Source: Paraburkholderia aspalathi
GTDB taxonomy: Bacteria; Pseudomonadota; Gammaproteobacteria; Burkholderiales; Burkholderiaceae
Assembly: GCF_900116445.1 (NCBI RefSeq)
Contig: NZ_FPBH01000003.1
Span: 1-64,000 of the forward strand
DNA length: 64,000 bases
Reading direction: 5' to 3'
Positions 52,003-61,181 of the stretch are shown piece after piece. The position numbers were made by a program, and so were the translations under genes. The notes under the pieces were generated by a model that was not told where the DNA came from, ran no database searches, and saw only the letters and a list, made by a program, of their open reading frames with translations. Position 1 is the stretch's first letter. The number at the start of each line of letters is the position of its first letter.

Positions 52003-52956
52003 TCAGGCCGGCCCCATGTGTTTGCGTGCCGCGTTGAGCTTGCGGAAAAAATACAGCGTGAACAGCACCGATACGAGCACGGACACGTAGCCGATGGCGT
52101 TCGCGTAACCCATGCGCGAATCGTCGTAAGCGATGCGGCCCACCATCGTCCAGAGCAGTTCGGTACGGCCGCCCGGACCGCCGTTGGTCATGATGCGCAC
52201 GATGTCATAGGCCCGGCCGACGTCCAGCGAACGGATCGTCATCGCGATATAGATGAACGGCATCAGGTAAGGCAGTGTCACGTAACGGAAGGTTTGCCAC
52301 GGCGTGCAGCCGTCGACTTTGGATGCTTCGATTGGATCCTTCGGCAGCGCCATCAGGCCAGCGAGCAGAATGACTGCGAACACCGGCGTCGAATTCCACA
52401 CCTCCGCCGCGATCAGCGAGGCAAGCGCCGATTGCGCGTCGACCAGAAACGGAATCGTGGTCTTCAGTCCGAATACCGTTTGCAGTACATGATTGACGAC
52501 GCCCGTGCTGTCGTTAAGCATGAACTTGAACTGAAAGCCGACGAGCACCGGCGAAAACATCATCGGGAACATCATGATGGTGCGCAGCGCACGCTGGCCT
52601 TTCACAATCTGGTTGAGCAGCAACGCGATGCCGAGACCCAGCAACAGTTCCAGATTCAATGCAATCGTCAGGAACAGCACGGTGCGACCGAACGCGGCCC
52701 AGAAATCCCCGTTCGCAAACGCGCGCATATAGTTTCGCAGGCCAACCACGTTCCAGATCGTGTCCGGGTCGATAAGCCTGTACGCGGTGAAACTTGTGTA
52801 GAGCGAAAAAAGCAGCGGCAGGACAACGACGATCGCTACCGAAAAAAAAGCCGGCAGTAGCAGCCTTAACGGAACTGCCAGGCTCTCATTCAGGGCCGGC
52901 CCGGGGGATTGTGCGGCAGACGAATAGCGGATATTGAATCGCATATTGGAGCGCAT
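52003..52956 (-). CDS. Carbohydrate ABC transporter permease (MalF/UgpA-type)
   Basis: A 317-residue inner-membrane permease. The EAA loop is EASKVDGCTPWQTFRYVTLPYLMPF, followed by the final membrane spans. The N-terminal region LLLPAFFSVAIVVVLPLLFSLYTSFTAYRLIDP is the usual first segment and periplasmic loop. The frame starts at ATG 52956 with ATG 52944 as alternative; neither has a clear ribosome site. It follows the binding-protein gene after a gap with a strong hairpin. Confidence 0.92.
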   Translation of the reverse strand: MRSNMRFNIRYSSAAQSPGPALNESLAVPLRLLLPAFFSVAIVVVLPLLFSLYTSFTAYRLIDPDTIWNVVGLRNYMRAFANGDFWAAFGRTVLFLTIALNLELLLGLGIALLLNQIVKGQRALRTIMMFPMMFSPVLVGFQFKFMLNDSTGVVNHVLQTVFGLKTTIPFLVDAQSALASLIAAEVWNSTPVFAVILLAGLMALPKDPIEASKVDGCTPWQTFRYVTLPYLMPFIYIAMTIRSLDVGRAYDIVRIMTNGGPGGRTELLWTMVGRIAYDDSRMGYANAIGYVSVLVSVLFTLYFFRKLNAARKHMGPA

Positions 52957-52983
52957 ATTGAGGCAGGAGAAAACGGATCGGCT

Positions 52984-53013
52984 GCATGGCGCGGCGCGCA
53001 GGCCGCGCCATGC
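52984..53013 (-). other. Strong intercistronic hairpin downstream of the sugar-binding protein gene
   Basis: A perfect 12-bp stem (GCATGGCGCGGC and its complement) with a 6-nt loop stands between the binding-protein stop and the first permease start, with no U-tract. It likely stabilises the 3' end of the upstream message after processing, raising binding-protein output. It matches in position the hairpin at 7279-7311 in the liv operon. Confidence 0.7.
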
Positions 53014-53019
53014 ATGTCG

Positions 53020-54342
53020 CTAGTTGGACGCGTCCTGCATGATGTCGGAAACTTTTTTCGCCGCGTCGTCAAGCGCCTGCTGGGAGGATTTGTCGCCGAT
53101 CAGCGCCTTCTGCAGTTCCGGCCACAGCGCATTGGAAATCTCGTCCCATTGCTGAATCCGCGGAGGCGTAAAGGCATCCTGCTGAGCCGCCGTGCTGAAC
53201 ACCGAGATTGCATGCGCCATATACGCGTCCTGTTTCGCCTGGAACTCCTTCACGATCGCTTGCTGCGCATCGACCCGCGACGGAATCGTGCCGAGCCGCG
53301 CCTCCACCATCTGCGAATCGAGGCTGGTCAGGAACTGGATGAAGCTCGCTGCGACTTCCGGGCGGTCACAGGTGTTCGTGATCGAGAAGCTATGCGAACC
53401 TGACCAGCCCGGCCGCTTGTTGGCAACGCCGAACGGCGCCGGCACCACGCCGACGTTGCCAGCCAGTTTGGACGTCTTCGGATCGTTGTAGAACGAAGCG
53501 AAGCCTGGCCAGTCAAGATCCAGAGCCACTTTGCCTGCAGCAAAGTTGTTGCCGAGATCGTCCCACACATAGCTCGGCACCCCCTTGGGTACGGCTCCCG
53601 CCTTGTATAGATCCACGAACCAGTTCAGCGTCTTGACGCCGATCGGCGAATTGAACGCAGGACGGTTTTTGCCATCCAGCAGCTGCCCGCCATTGGCGAT
53701 CAACAGCGAATAGAACGTGCCTGTGATTGCTTCATCCTTGCCGGGGAATTGCGTGCCGTAAAAGTTCGGCGCTTTGGTGAAGAACTTCGCTTGCTGTGTG
53801 AATTCAACATAGTTCTTCGGCGGCGCGAGCGGCTCGCCAAACTGCTTTTGATAGGCGCTTTGGTTAGCCGGATCGGCGTAGGCCGCCTTGTTGTAGTAAA
53901 GCGCCTCGATGTCGACCGAGCGCGGAATCTGCACCAGATGTCCCTTGATTTCGGACTGCTTGAGCAGACTTGGCGAAAACGCCGCCAGGTAACTGGCCGG
54001 AAACAGGCCTTTCAGATCACGGAAAATCGGGTACTGTGCCGAGAAATTCGTGTGATTGGACGAGACGCAATAGTCGACATGACCCGATGCGATGTCCTGC
54101 TTCAGCTCGCGATCGAGCTCAAAATGGCTCTTGCGCGAGACGATCTCGACTTTCGCACCCGTCTGTTTTTCCCACAGCGGAATGCGCGTGTAGAGCGCCT
54201 CGTACTGGACGCCGCCGATCAGCTTGACCCGCAGCGTGTAGCCTTTGTATTCACCGTCGGCATGTGCAAGGCCCGAAGCGACAACACCCGCGAGCGCAAA
54301 CACCGAAGCAGCGAGCCTGAACATGGTTTTATAACGCATCAT
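53020..54342 (-). CDS. Carbohydrate ABC transporter substrate-binding protein
   Basis: A 440-residue extracellular solute-binding protein of family 1. The signal peptide (about 1-27) ends GLAHA. The first lobe contains the alpha/beta start YTLRVKLIGGVQYEALYTRIPLWEKQTGAKVEIVS, and the hinge and ligand region includes AGKVALDLDWPGFASFYNDPKTS and SHSFSITNTCDRPEVAASFIQFLTS, typical of sugar-binding members. ATG 54342 after GGAGGA is preferred over 54339 and the longer frame. It would deliver a mono- or oligosaccharide to the two permeases downstream. Confidence 0.92.
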   Translation of the reverse strand: MMRYKTMFRLAASVFALAGVVASGLAHADGEYKGYTLRVKLIGGVQYEALYTRIPLWEKQTGAKVEIVSRKSHFELDRELKQDIASGHVDYCVSSNHTNFSAQYPIFRDLKGLFPASYLAAFSPSLLKQSEIKGHLVQIPRSVDIEALYYNKAAYADPANQSAYQKQFGEPLAPPKNYVEFTQQAKFFTKAPNFYGTQFPGKDEAITGTFYSLLIANGGQLLDGKNRPAFNSPIGVKTLNWFVDLYKAGAVPKGVPSYVWDDLGNNFAAGKVALDLDWPGFASFYNDPKTSKLAGNVGVVPAPFGVANKRPGWSGSHSFSITNTCDRPEVAASFIQFLTSLDSQMVEARLGTIPSRVDAQQAIVKEFQAKQDAYMAHAISVFSTAAQQDAFTPPRIQQWDEISNALWPELQKALIGDKSSQQALDDAAKKVSDIMQDASN

Positions 54343-54436
54343 TGTCTCCTCCTTTATGGATTCCGCCGTGGGCCGCACGACTTGCCGGCGGCAACTGTGC
54401 AATGCGAGCCCCGCGGCGGTTGGCTCGCCATCCTGT

Positions 54437-55501
54437 TTAGCGCAGCCGTCGCCCGCTGCTGCTGTCGAACACCAGTACCTTGGCGGGGTTCGCTAGCAGC
54501 GCGATGGTCGTGCCGGCACGCACATCGGTACGGCCGGTCAGCATCACGCAACAGGCCTGGCCAGTGACCGTGCCGAACAATTCAGTCGCTGCCCCGGTGG
54601 GCTCGACCACTTCGAGCGCGAACGGCATGCCGTCTGCGCCGGCAAGGCTCAGATGCTCGGGACGAACGCCGTACGTCACCTTCTGTCCATGCGTGGCATT
54701 GACGAGCGGCGCCGGCAACGCAAGCTCGCCGATGCGCACGCATGCACCATCCCCCTGCCGTTCGTAGGTACCCTCGAAGAAGTTCATTGCAGGCGAGCCG
54801 ATGAATCCCGCTACGAAAAGATTGTCGGGATCGTCATATAACGCAAGCGGTGTACCGATCTGTTCGATCACGCCACCGTTGAGCACGACGATGCGGTCTG
54901 CCATCGTCATCGCCTCGATCTGGTCGTGAGTCACATAGACTGTCGTGGCACGCAAGCGCTGGTGCAGCGCCTTAATCTCCGCGCGCATCTGCACGCGGAG
55001 CCTCGCATCGAGATTCGAGAGCGGCTCGTCGAACAGGAACACCTTCGGGTCGCGCACGATCGCGCGGCCCATCGCCACACGCTGCCGCTGACCGCCCGAC
55101 AGATGGCGGGGATGACGATCCAGCAGATCCTGCAGACCCAGCATCGTCGCTGCCTTCTGCGCCCGCGAGGCAATCTCCTGCGGATCGCGATTGCGCAGCT
55201 TGAGCGCGAACGTCAGATTTTCGAGCACCGTCATGTGCGGATAGAGCGCGTAGTTCTGGAAAACCATCGCGATATCGCGATCGCGCGGCGGCCGCGTATT
55301 GACGACCTCGCCGTCTATCACGATGCGCCCGTGGCTGACGCTTTCGAGGCCCGCCAGCGCACGCAGCAGTGTGGATTTGCCACATCCGCTCGGCCCGACC
55401 AGTACGAGAAACTCCCCGTCCGGAACCTGCAGGTCGATCTGCTTCAACACCTCCTGTTCACCAAACGATTTCCTGACCTGCTCGAATGCTACGGCTGCCA
55501 T
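54437..55501 (-). CDS. Carbohydrate ABC transporter ATPase (UgpC/MsmX/MalK-type)
   Basis: A 354-residue ABC ATPase. It shows Walker [10 protein letters not shown] (36-44), the Q-loop [12 protein letters not shown], signature [15 protein letters not shown], Walker [14 protein letters not shown] and H-loop [13 protein letters not shown]-terminal TOBE regulatory domain follows from about 240 ([10 protein letters not shown]). It is the first gene of the operon and divergent from the IclR regulator, an unusual position for the ATPase, which mostly follows the permeases. ATG 55501 follows a weak GGAGG-type site. Confidence 0.94.
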   Translation of the reverse strand: MAAVAFEQVRKSFGEQEVLKQIDLQVPDGEFLVLVGPSGCGKSTLLRALAGLESVSHGRIVIDGEVVNTRPPRDRDIAMVFQNYALYPHMTVLENLTFALKLRNRDPQEIASRAQKAATMLGLQDLLDRHPRHLSGGQRQRVAMGRAIVRDPKVFLFDEPLSNLDARLRVQMRAEIKALHQRLRATTVYVTHDQIEAMTMADRIVVLNGGVIEQIGTPLALYDDPDNLFVAGFIGSPAMNFFEGTYERQGDGACVRIGELALPAPLVNATHGQKVTYGVRPEHLSLAGADGMPFALEVVEPTGAATELFGTVTGQACCVMLTGRTDVRAGTTIALLANPAKVLVFDSSSGRRLR

Positions 55502-55585
55502 CTGCCCTCCTTCCCGGGTTATTCAGTAACCGGCAGTTGAGCGCAGCTGACCACTCTCGCCGTACCCCTGAGGAAATTGTATATA

Positions 55586-55600
55586 TGAAACTACGTTTTA
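55586..55600. promoter_or_regulatory. Candidate IclR-type operator TGAAACTACGTTTTA
   Basis: A near-palindrome with arms TGAAAC and GTTTTA (one mismatch from perfect) and a 3-bp spacer, in the 229-bp divergent region between the sugar operon and the IclR gene. IclR-family operators often use TGAAAC/GTTTCA arms. It lies about 85 bp upstream of the ATPase gene and 130 bp upstream of the IclR start, a fitting place to control both. Confidence 0.45.
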
Positions 55601-55730
55601 TTGATGAAAACTTAGTAGGTGTTTTCCCCGTCCGTCGAACGGGTCGTTTTACGCTCGTCCAACCTTCAGTCGCCCTACAATCCGTCTGGTTATCATGTGC
55701 GCCATTTCATCTGCGATTTCAGGAGGGAAC

Positions 55731-56546
55731 TTGAACGCCAACGCACCGCGCTATTCGGCACCTGCACTGGAAAAGGGTCTGGACATCATCGAACTGCTGG
55801 CGGACCACGCGGAGGGTTTGTCTCTTGCGGAACTCGCAAAAGACCTCGGCCGCAGCACCGCCGAAATATTCCGGATGGTCGTAACGCTGGAGACGCGCGG
55901 CTACCTGTGCACCATCGGCGACCGGTATGTTCTATCGCTGCTGCTCTTTCAGCTGGCGCACCGGCATCAGCCCGTGCGCTCGCTAGTATCGAGCGCGCTA
56001 CCGCTGATGACACAACTCGCCAAAGATGCCTGCCAGTCGTTTCATCTGTGCGTGTATCAGAAGGGACGCGTGCTGATCGTCGCCGGCGTCGAAAGTCCGG
56101 AGCGTTGGGGCTTTGCGTTGAAGGTCGGCACGTTGATAGGACTCACCGATACCGCGTCGGGACAGGTACTGCTCGCCTTTCAGGAAGAACCGCAACGCGT
56201 CGAGATGTTCGAACTGCACGTTCCGGTGGAAGGCGAACGGGCCATGGACCCGCAACAGCTTGCGAAGGACCTCGCGCAGATCCGCAAACACGGCAACGCA
56301 CGTATGTCCAGCCGGCAGGTCAAGGGGGTGAAGAATCTGGCCTACCCTGTGTTCGGCCGGGACGGTCATGCCATTGCGGCACTGACTACCCCTTATATCG
56401 AGCGAATCGACGACGCCCCCGTGCCGTCGATGACCGAAGTCGGCGACATGATGGAACGGGCAGCGCAAACGCTCACTTCATTGATGGGCTTCAACGTCTA
56501 TTGGGATTCGGCTTCACAGCCCACCCAGCGATCCGATCGTCGGTGA
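55731..56546 (+). CDS. IclR-family transcriptional regulator
   Basis: A 271-residue regulator with N-terminal winged helix-turn-helix (SLAELAKDLGRSTAEIFRMVVTLETRGYL, about 28-60) and C-terminal effector domain (GQVLLAFQEE, then AYPVFGRDGHAIAALTTPY). TTG 55731 is the best start since AGGAGG lies four bases before it; an ATG at 55695 in the same frame lacks a ribosome site. It is divergent from the ABC/dehydratase operon and is presumably its local regulator, with the sugar or sugar acid as effector. Confidence 0.92.
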   Translation: MNANAPRYSAPALEKGLDIIELLADHAEGLSLAELAKDLGRSTAEIFRMVVTLETRGYLCTIGDRYVLSLLLFQLAHRHQPVRSLVSSALPLMTQLAKDACQSFHLCVYQKGRVLIVAGVESPERWGFALKVGTLIGLTDTASGQVLLAFQEEPQRVEMFELHVPVEGERAMDPQQLAKDLAQIRKHGNARMSSRQVKGVKNLAYPVFGRDGHAIAALTTPYIERIDDAPVPSMTEVGDMMERAAQTLTSLMGFNVYWDSASQPTQRSDRR

Positions 56547-56653
56547 AACTGAAGATAAACCAGCAAGTACCTTCGGCAGGCGAAGCACGGAACCCTCGGG
56601 CGAAGCACGTGCAGAGGCGTGTCAACTCGAGTTCACGCCAGACGCGCCATCTG

Positions 56654-57247
56654 CTATCTGATGGAGTCGTCTCGAACCCCTGCTGGCAGCGCCTGCGGCA
56701 AATACACGCGGCCGGCAAATGCACCGCCATGGTTGTCGATCTCGATGATCAGACCGCTCTGCTCAACTCTCATGGAGTCGACACCGGCGTTTGCCCCTGT
56801 CAGTGCGGTGGCAAGTGCTAACCGATAATTCGGAAAGTAAGGTCCAAGAAGTACGTCGAGTGGCGCCATCTGGGGGCCGTTCCACGCCACCGCAAATACG
56901 GTTCCCGCTTGTGCGACATATTCTCTCGCGACAGCTCCCGTAGTGAAAGCCGTCTCATTGACTGAGAACGACATGCCAGGTGTATTTGCGTGTTTGCAAA
57001 ACGTTTTAGTGTTATTCGAATTGCCAGGTTGCCATGTGGGTGCGCTACCGAGCTCCGCTTTGCATGACGAAGCGACTATCAGACCAATGAGACCAACGAA
57101 GACGTACGCTGTACGTGTCCCGGGTAAGATTGATCCTTTGAAGATCAACAATTCGGGAAGTTTCACCAACGACCCGGCGGGCACGTTAAATCGGGACTTG
57201 CGGGAAGGCGGCACGCTTCGCCAGAGCAATCTATCGTTGGCTGCCAC
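56654..57247 (-). CDS. DUF2844-family protein
   Basis: A 197-residue protein. After about 45 polar residues comes a hydrophobic segment (YVFVGLIGLIVASSC) that looks like a late signal peptide or anchor, then the DUF2844 core: FSVNETAFTTGAVAREYVA, GTVFAVAWNGPQMAPL, and LLGPYFPNYRLAL. The family is common in Burkholderiales and its function is unknown. The start is GTG 57247 with AAGGAG four bases upstream, although a later start close to the hydrophobic segment would give a more normal signal peptide. It stands alone. Confidence 0.75.
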   Translation of the reverse strand: MAANDRLLWRSVPPSRKSRFNVPAGSLVKLPELLIFKGSILPGTRTAYVFVGLIGLIVASSCKAELGSAPTWQPGNSNNTKTFCKHANTPGMSFSVNETAFTTGAVAREYVAQAGTVFAVAWNGPQMAPLDVLLGPYFPNYRLALATALTGANAGVDSMRVEQSGLIIEIDNHGGAFAGRVYLPQALPAGVRDDSIR

Positions 57248-57367
57248 TTTGCTCCTTCAGTCTGGTCGGAAGCGTGTTGAGAAATGAAACCTTGTTGCTG
57301 TTGAGCAAGGTAGGCATCCTGAATTTGTTCGGGAGTTCGCGAATGGCACTCGTATTCTTTGCTTTCA

Positions 57368-59095
57368 TCAGAACGCTTCCCACGTTTCATTTTCCCTGGA
57401 CGCTAACGTGGCCATGGTCGTGGCGGAAACTGTCACTGTACCGGGCAACTTCCCAGCTGCTTTCGGCGCCCCACGGGGCCGCGACACCCGCGACTCGGGA
57501 ATGCGCGGCCTGCTTTCCGGGACGATCAATTGCGATTGGGAGGAAGCCGGATCGCTAAATCTGAACACCAACACCGCGCCCTGAAGAGTCTTTGCCTGCT
57601 CTTCGAGGGACTGCGCTGCAGCGGCCGCCTGCTCAACAAGCGCAGCGTTCTGTTGCGTGACCTCGTCCATCTGGACGACGGCCTGATTCACCTGTTCGAT
57701 GCCGCGGCTTTGCTCTTCGGACGCTGCTGCGATTTCGCCGACAATATCGGAGACCTGCTTGATTGCCTGCTTGACCTGCCCCATCGTGGCACTGACTTCC
57801 GCTGCCTGCTTTGCGCCGTCCTGAATCGTTGTCACGGACGAGCTGATCAGTTCCTTGATTTCCTTTGCTGCAGTGGCGGACCGTTGAGCCAGACTGCGAA
57901 CCTCACTGGCAACCACAGCAAAGCCCCGACCCTGTTCGCCAGCACGTGCGGCTTCGACGGCCGCGTTCAGCGCGAGAATGTTCGTCTGGAACGCAATGCC
58001 TTCAATGACACCGGTGATTTCGGAAATCTTGCTGGAGCTGCTGCTGATCTGGCCGATGGTGCCGACCATGGCCTGAACCGAGTCATTACCCGTATCGGCG
58101 ATGTCTGTGGCACTCGTGGCCAGTGCATTCGCCTGCCGGGCGTTGTCAGCGTTCTGCTTTACCGTTTCGGTCAGCTGCGTCATGCTTGCCGCGGTCTCTT
58201 CAAGCGACGCTGCCTGCTCCTCTGTGCGGGCCGAGAGGTCCGTATTACCGCTTGCAATTTCGCGCGATGCCACTGCGACCGACTCGGTGGAAACCTTGAT
58301 CCCGCGAACCGTCTGACTCAGTTGCTGGTCCATTTTCTTCAGTGCCTCGAGAAGCTGACCAAACTCGCCGCCTGAGTCGACCACCACGTGATTTTCCAAC
58401 TTGCCGCTCGTGATATGGTTGGCCAGATCAACGGCCTTGTTGAGCGGCTTCGAGATCGAACGTAGCAGGTATACAGACATGCCAACAGCAACCAGCATGC
58501 CGCCGCAGAGAAGGACAAATGCATTCCGAAGGGTTGCCCTGAACGTCGCATCACTGTCCTCGACAGACTGTCTGGCCTGATCCAGATTGAGAGCGGCGTC
58601 CTCGTCTATCGCGTCGTTCATTGACTTACTTACCGAGAGGATTTCGTCGATTACGACAGCGGCTCGGTCGAAATTGCCTGCGCTACCGGCAGCCACAGCT
58701 TCCTTGCTTAACGCCGTGAACTCGGGCAAGGAGCTTTGGATGCGCTTTGCGATTTCACGCTCTTTGTCGCTGGAAACACTGGCTGGGTAGTAGTGGTTCC
58801 ACGACTTGTTGAGTCGTTCAAATTGCAGGGCAATGCCTGCAGCGTATTCCGTCGTTTTCGCTGGATCGTGGGCCACCTGCATGCGCCTTAGCAGAAGACG
58901 CACATTAAGCTGGGCTGCGCGAACTTCGGATAGGTCTGCAATGGGAACCGTGTTTTCAGCGTACCCGTCGGCGATGTTCGAATTGAGCCTGGAAAGCTCC
59001 CACGCGTCAAACGATCCGAGCGCGACCATGAGAAGCACGCATACGCCAAAAGCGAGAATGATCTTGAACCTGACCGTTTTTATAAGGTTGCCCAT
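57368..59095 (-). CDS. Methyl-accepting chemotaxis protein
   Basis: A 575-residue inner-membrane chemoreceptor. The first membrane segment (about 9-29, [18 protein letters not shown]) precedes a periplasmic four-helix ligand domain (about 35-190). A second segment (about 196-216) leads to a HAMP domain and a long signalling domain with the hairpin tip [38 protein letters not shown]. The chain ends NETWEAF, which fits the xWxxF-type pentapeptide that tethers CheR/CheB, so it may be a high-abundance type receptor. ATG 59095 is the family-like start; the longer frame has no signal character. The ligand is unknown. Confidence 0.94.
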   Translation of the reverse strand: MGNLIKTVRFKIILAFGVCVLLMVALGSFDAWELSRLNSNIADGYAENTVPIADLSEVRAAQLNVRLLLRRMQVAHDPAKTTEYAAGIALQFERLNKSWNHYYPASVSSDKEREIAKRIQSSLPEFTALSKEAVAAGSAGNFDRAAVVIDEILSVSKSMNDAIDEDAALNLDQARQSVEDSDATFRATLRNAFVLLCGGMLVAVGMSVYLLRSISKPLNKAVDLANHITSGKLENHVVVDSGGEFGQLLEALKKMDQQLSQTVRGIKVSTESVAVASREIASGNTDLSARTEEQAASLEETAASMTQLTETVKQNADNARQANALATSATDIADTGNDSVQAMVGTIGQISSSSSKISEITGVIEGIAFQTNILALNAAVEAARAGEQGRGFAVVASEVRSLAQRSATAAKEIKELISSSVTTIQDGAKQAAEVSATMGQVKQAIKQVSDIVGEIAAASEEQSRGIEQVNQAVVQMDEVTQQNAALVEQAAAAAQSLEEQAKTLQGAVLVFRFSDPASSQSQLIVPESRPRIPESRVSRPRGAPKAAGKLPGTVTVSATTMATLASRENETWEAF

Positions 59096-59910
59096 GTTGC
59101 GTCCATCTAGGAAGTGGTGTTCGGGTTCAGACTTTGCGAGATTAAAGAACGTGCTTGCCCACCCATAGTAACCACATGCGTATTGCGTAATCTGCTTTGG
59201 TATGCGGGGTAAGAGAACGGTAGGGATATCCTTACTTTGCTGTAGTCGCATGCCCTTCGCGTGCATTGCGTTAAACCCATGCCGACACAAGGCTCTGCCT
59301 GACCCTTCGGTTTGTCGGCACCAACGCGCTCGAAACGGCGAGGCTCGGGAAATTCACGCTGGGTGAGTCGAGCGGTGCATCGATGCTGGTTGCGGTGAAG
59401 GTATTGGCAACAGCTTGAGCGCCCGGCGATGCTCGGTTGAATGATCGACCGTGATGCCTCGTTCAGCCATCAGCTCTTCCAGGACGGTATCGGACAAGGC
59501 CGTCCGAGAAAGAAATGTCAGTACCGTCACTGATATCGACATTTCCATTTGGCATTGCCCGGATCGCACCGGACAACAAACCCCATGTTTTGTTAAAGGA
59601 AAAACAGGGAAAACCGGCGCTCCCGGAGAGACCCGGGAGCACCTTAAATCGCTCCCACTCGATTGTAAATGGCCTGCTGAACCCATGTACTGCCGGGCCC
59701 TCGGCGACTTTTGTGGGCACCGCTACCGTCAGCGATACCGTGAGGTCACGTTCCTTTCCAAGGCGGCACGGCACCGACAGCACAACCCTGACGAAGACCA
59801 CCGGTTCGGCAGCCCTTCGTTCGGATTCGGTGTCGAACTCATCCTGCCGCGCAATGCGTTGCGCCAGGTTATCGGGCACATCCTTCCCGATAACCGCAAA
59901 GCGCAATTGC
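59096..59910. other. Long intergenic region without recognisable gene
   Basis: An 815-bp gap between the porin end and the chemoreceptor start. Open frames exist on both strands, the longest on the minus strand at 59463-59972 (169 residues), but none shows a domain, a signal peptide or a convincing ribosome site. The latter also overlaps the porin 3' end. A clean hairpin stands at 59619-59640 (GCTCCCGG, loop AGAGAC, CCGGGAGC) and could end porin-side or other transcription. The chemoreceptor promoter should lie near 59100-59300. Confidence 0.4.
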
Positions 59911-61065
59911 CTAAAACGTGTGGCGGATGCCAACGCGCGCGAGGAGCTGATTGGCACTCGACGACGGAGCATCTGCGCCCGTTATAAACGCGGTATTCAA
60001 CGGCGCCGACACCGCGTCGCCACCCGATGCATGCTGGTACAAGCCTTGAACGTAGACGTCAGTACGTCCTGATAGGTTGTAGTCCGCCATCAAGCCGAGC
60101 TGCTGGTATTTCGGCGTTGAGCTGCCCGCGTTGCTGTTGAAATGGGCAATCGTGTAGTTGTACATCGCACCTACATAGGCAGCCTTCGTGAATTGATACT
60201 TGGCGTTGAGTTCGAAATTGTCGAACTTAAGGCTGCTCGCAGTGTTCGTGAAGTTGCCAACGTATACCGAACCAGTCGCGTCATTCAGATTCGTATGACT
60301 ATACACAAGGCCAAGCACCGTTGATCCGATCGTGTAGTTGATGCCCGCGCCCCAGACTTGTTCGCGGCCGGCGAAAAAGTCGGTGTCGTCGCCCGTGAGC
60401 GAGCCGCCTGTCGTGCCGCCCGGATTGTTGATCTGCATATAGGCCGCAGCCACCGTCACCGCACTGCCCACGTATTGCGCGCCGAGGCTGTAAGACCGAT
60501 TGTTCGCGAAACCACCTGCCTGGTTGCTGAAGCCATACAGACCGCCGAACGTAAAGCCGCCGTACGTCTTGCTCGTGTACTTCACGCTGTTGTTCAAGCG
60601 GAACGAATTGTCGGTGTTGTCGTTATCGTAGGGATGCGACATGAGGTAACCGGCCCAGTTGCCGTTTGCCGTGAGCGGTGCGAGAAAGTCGACGACAGAG
60701 TCATACTGGCGCCCCATCGTCAGCGTGCCGAATTGCGCCGAGCTTAAGCCGACGTAGGCCTGACGTCCGAACATCCGCCCACCTTGCCCGAGCCTGCCCG
60801 AGTTGACATCGAACCCGTTTTCCAACTGGAAGATTGCCTTGGTGCCGTCGCCCAGGTCCTCCGAACCCTTCACGCCCCAGCGGCTGCCTTGCGCAAACCC
60901 ACTTTCCATCTGTACGTTCGAATGGCCGCTGGTATTGCTGGTGTAATTCACGCCTTCGTCGATCAGACCGTACAACGTCACGCTGCTTTGCGCCATTGCA
61001 CTGATTGGGGCAAACGAGCAGCCAAGTGCCGTATTCGCAACTGCGGCAATCAGGAGTTTCTTCAT
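59911..61065 (-). CDS. Gram-negative trimeric porin (Burkholderia OpcP/OmpC-like)
   Basis: A 384-residue outer-membrane porin. The signal peptide (about 1-25, ending AMAQ) is followed by SSVTLYGLIDEGVNYTSN, the family's first strand, then SRWGVKGSEDLGDGTKAIFQLENGF, GRQAYVGLSSAQFGTLTMGRQYD and the C-terminal strand ARVGIRHTF with terminal Phe needed for barrel assembly. ATG 61065 follows AAGGA; the longer frame reads through a short repeat and is not coding. The LysR gene lies 116 bp upstream in the same direction and may control it. Confidence 0.95.
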   Translation of the reverse strand: MKKLLIAAVANTALGCSFAPISAMAQSSVTLYGLIDEGVNYTSNTSGHSNVQMESGFAQGSRWGVKGSEDLGDGTKAIFQLENGFDVNSGRLGQGGRMFGRQAYVGLSSAQFGTLTMGRQYDSVVDFLAPLTANGNWAGYLMSHPYDNDNTDNSFRLNNSVKYTSKTYGGFTFGGLYGFSNQAGGFANNRSYSLGAQYVGSAVTVAAAYMQINNPGGTTGGSLTGDDTDFFAGREQVWGAGINYTIGSTVLGLVYSHTNLNDATGSVYVGNFTNTASSLKFDNFELNAKYQFTKAAYVGAMYNYTIAHFNSNAGSSTPKYQQLGLMADYNLSGRTDVYVQGLYQHASGGDAVSAPLNTAFITGADAPSSSANQLLARVGIRHTF

Positions 61066-61111
61066 GAATGTGGATCCTTTGGGGGTGAGAACATCGCGTC
61101 GGTGCATCGCT

Positions 61112-61142
61112 CGCGCCAATCGCGCCAATCGTGCCAATCGCG
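61112..61142. repeat. Short tandem repeat (9-bp unit) upstream of the porin
   Basis: Three consecutive units close to GCGCCAATC (third unit GTGCCAATC) plus a partial copy sit in the porin 5' region, about 50-75 bp before the start codon. In frame they would read Leu-Ala-Arg repeats, but this part is upstream of the real start. Copy-number change here could alter promoter spacing or mRNA leader structure. Confidence 0.7.
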
Positions 61143-61181
61143 CTAGGCACAAGCCGACGTCAGGTGCTCGCACTTTAGGAC

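Noticed and set aside
59463..59972. Minus-strand frame of 169 codons in the porin/chemoreceptor gap
   Set aside because: It overlaps the porin 3' end, has no ribosome site and matches no family that I recognise; competing frames on the plus strand are equally long.
61112..61142. Short tandem repeats considered as a CRISPR array
   Set aside because: Units are 9 bp and directly adjoining with no spacers, and no cas gene is in the window.
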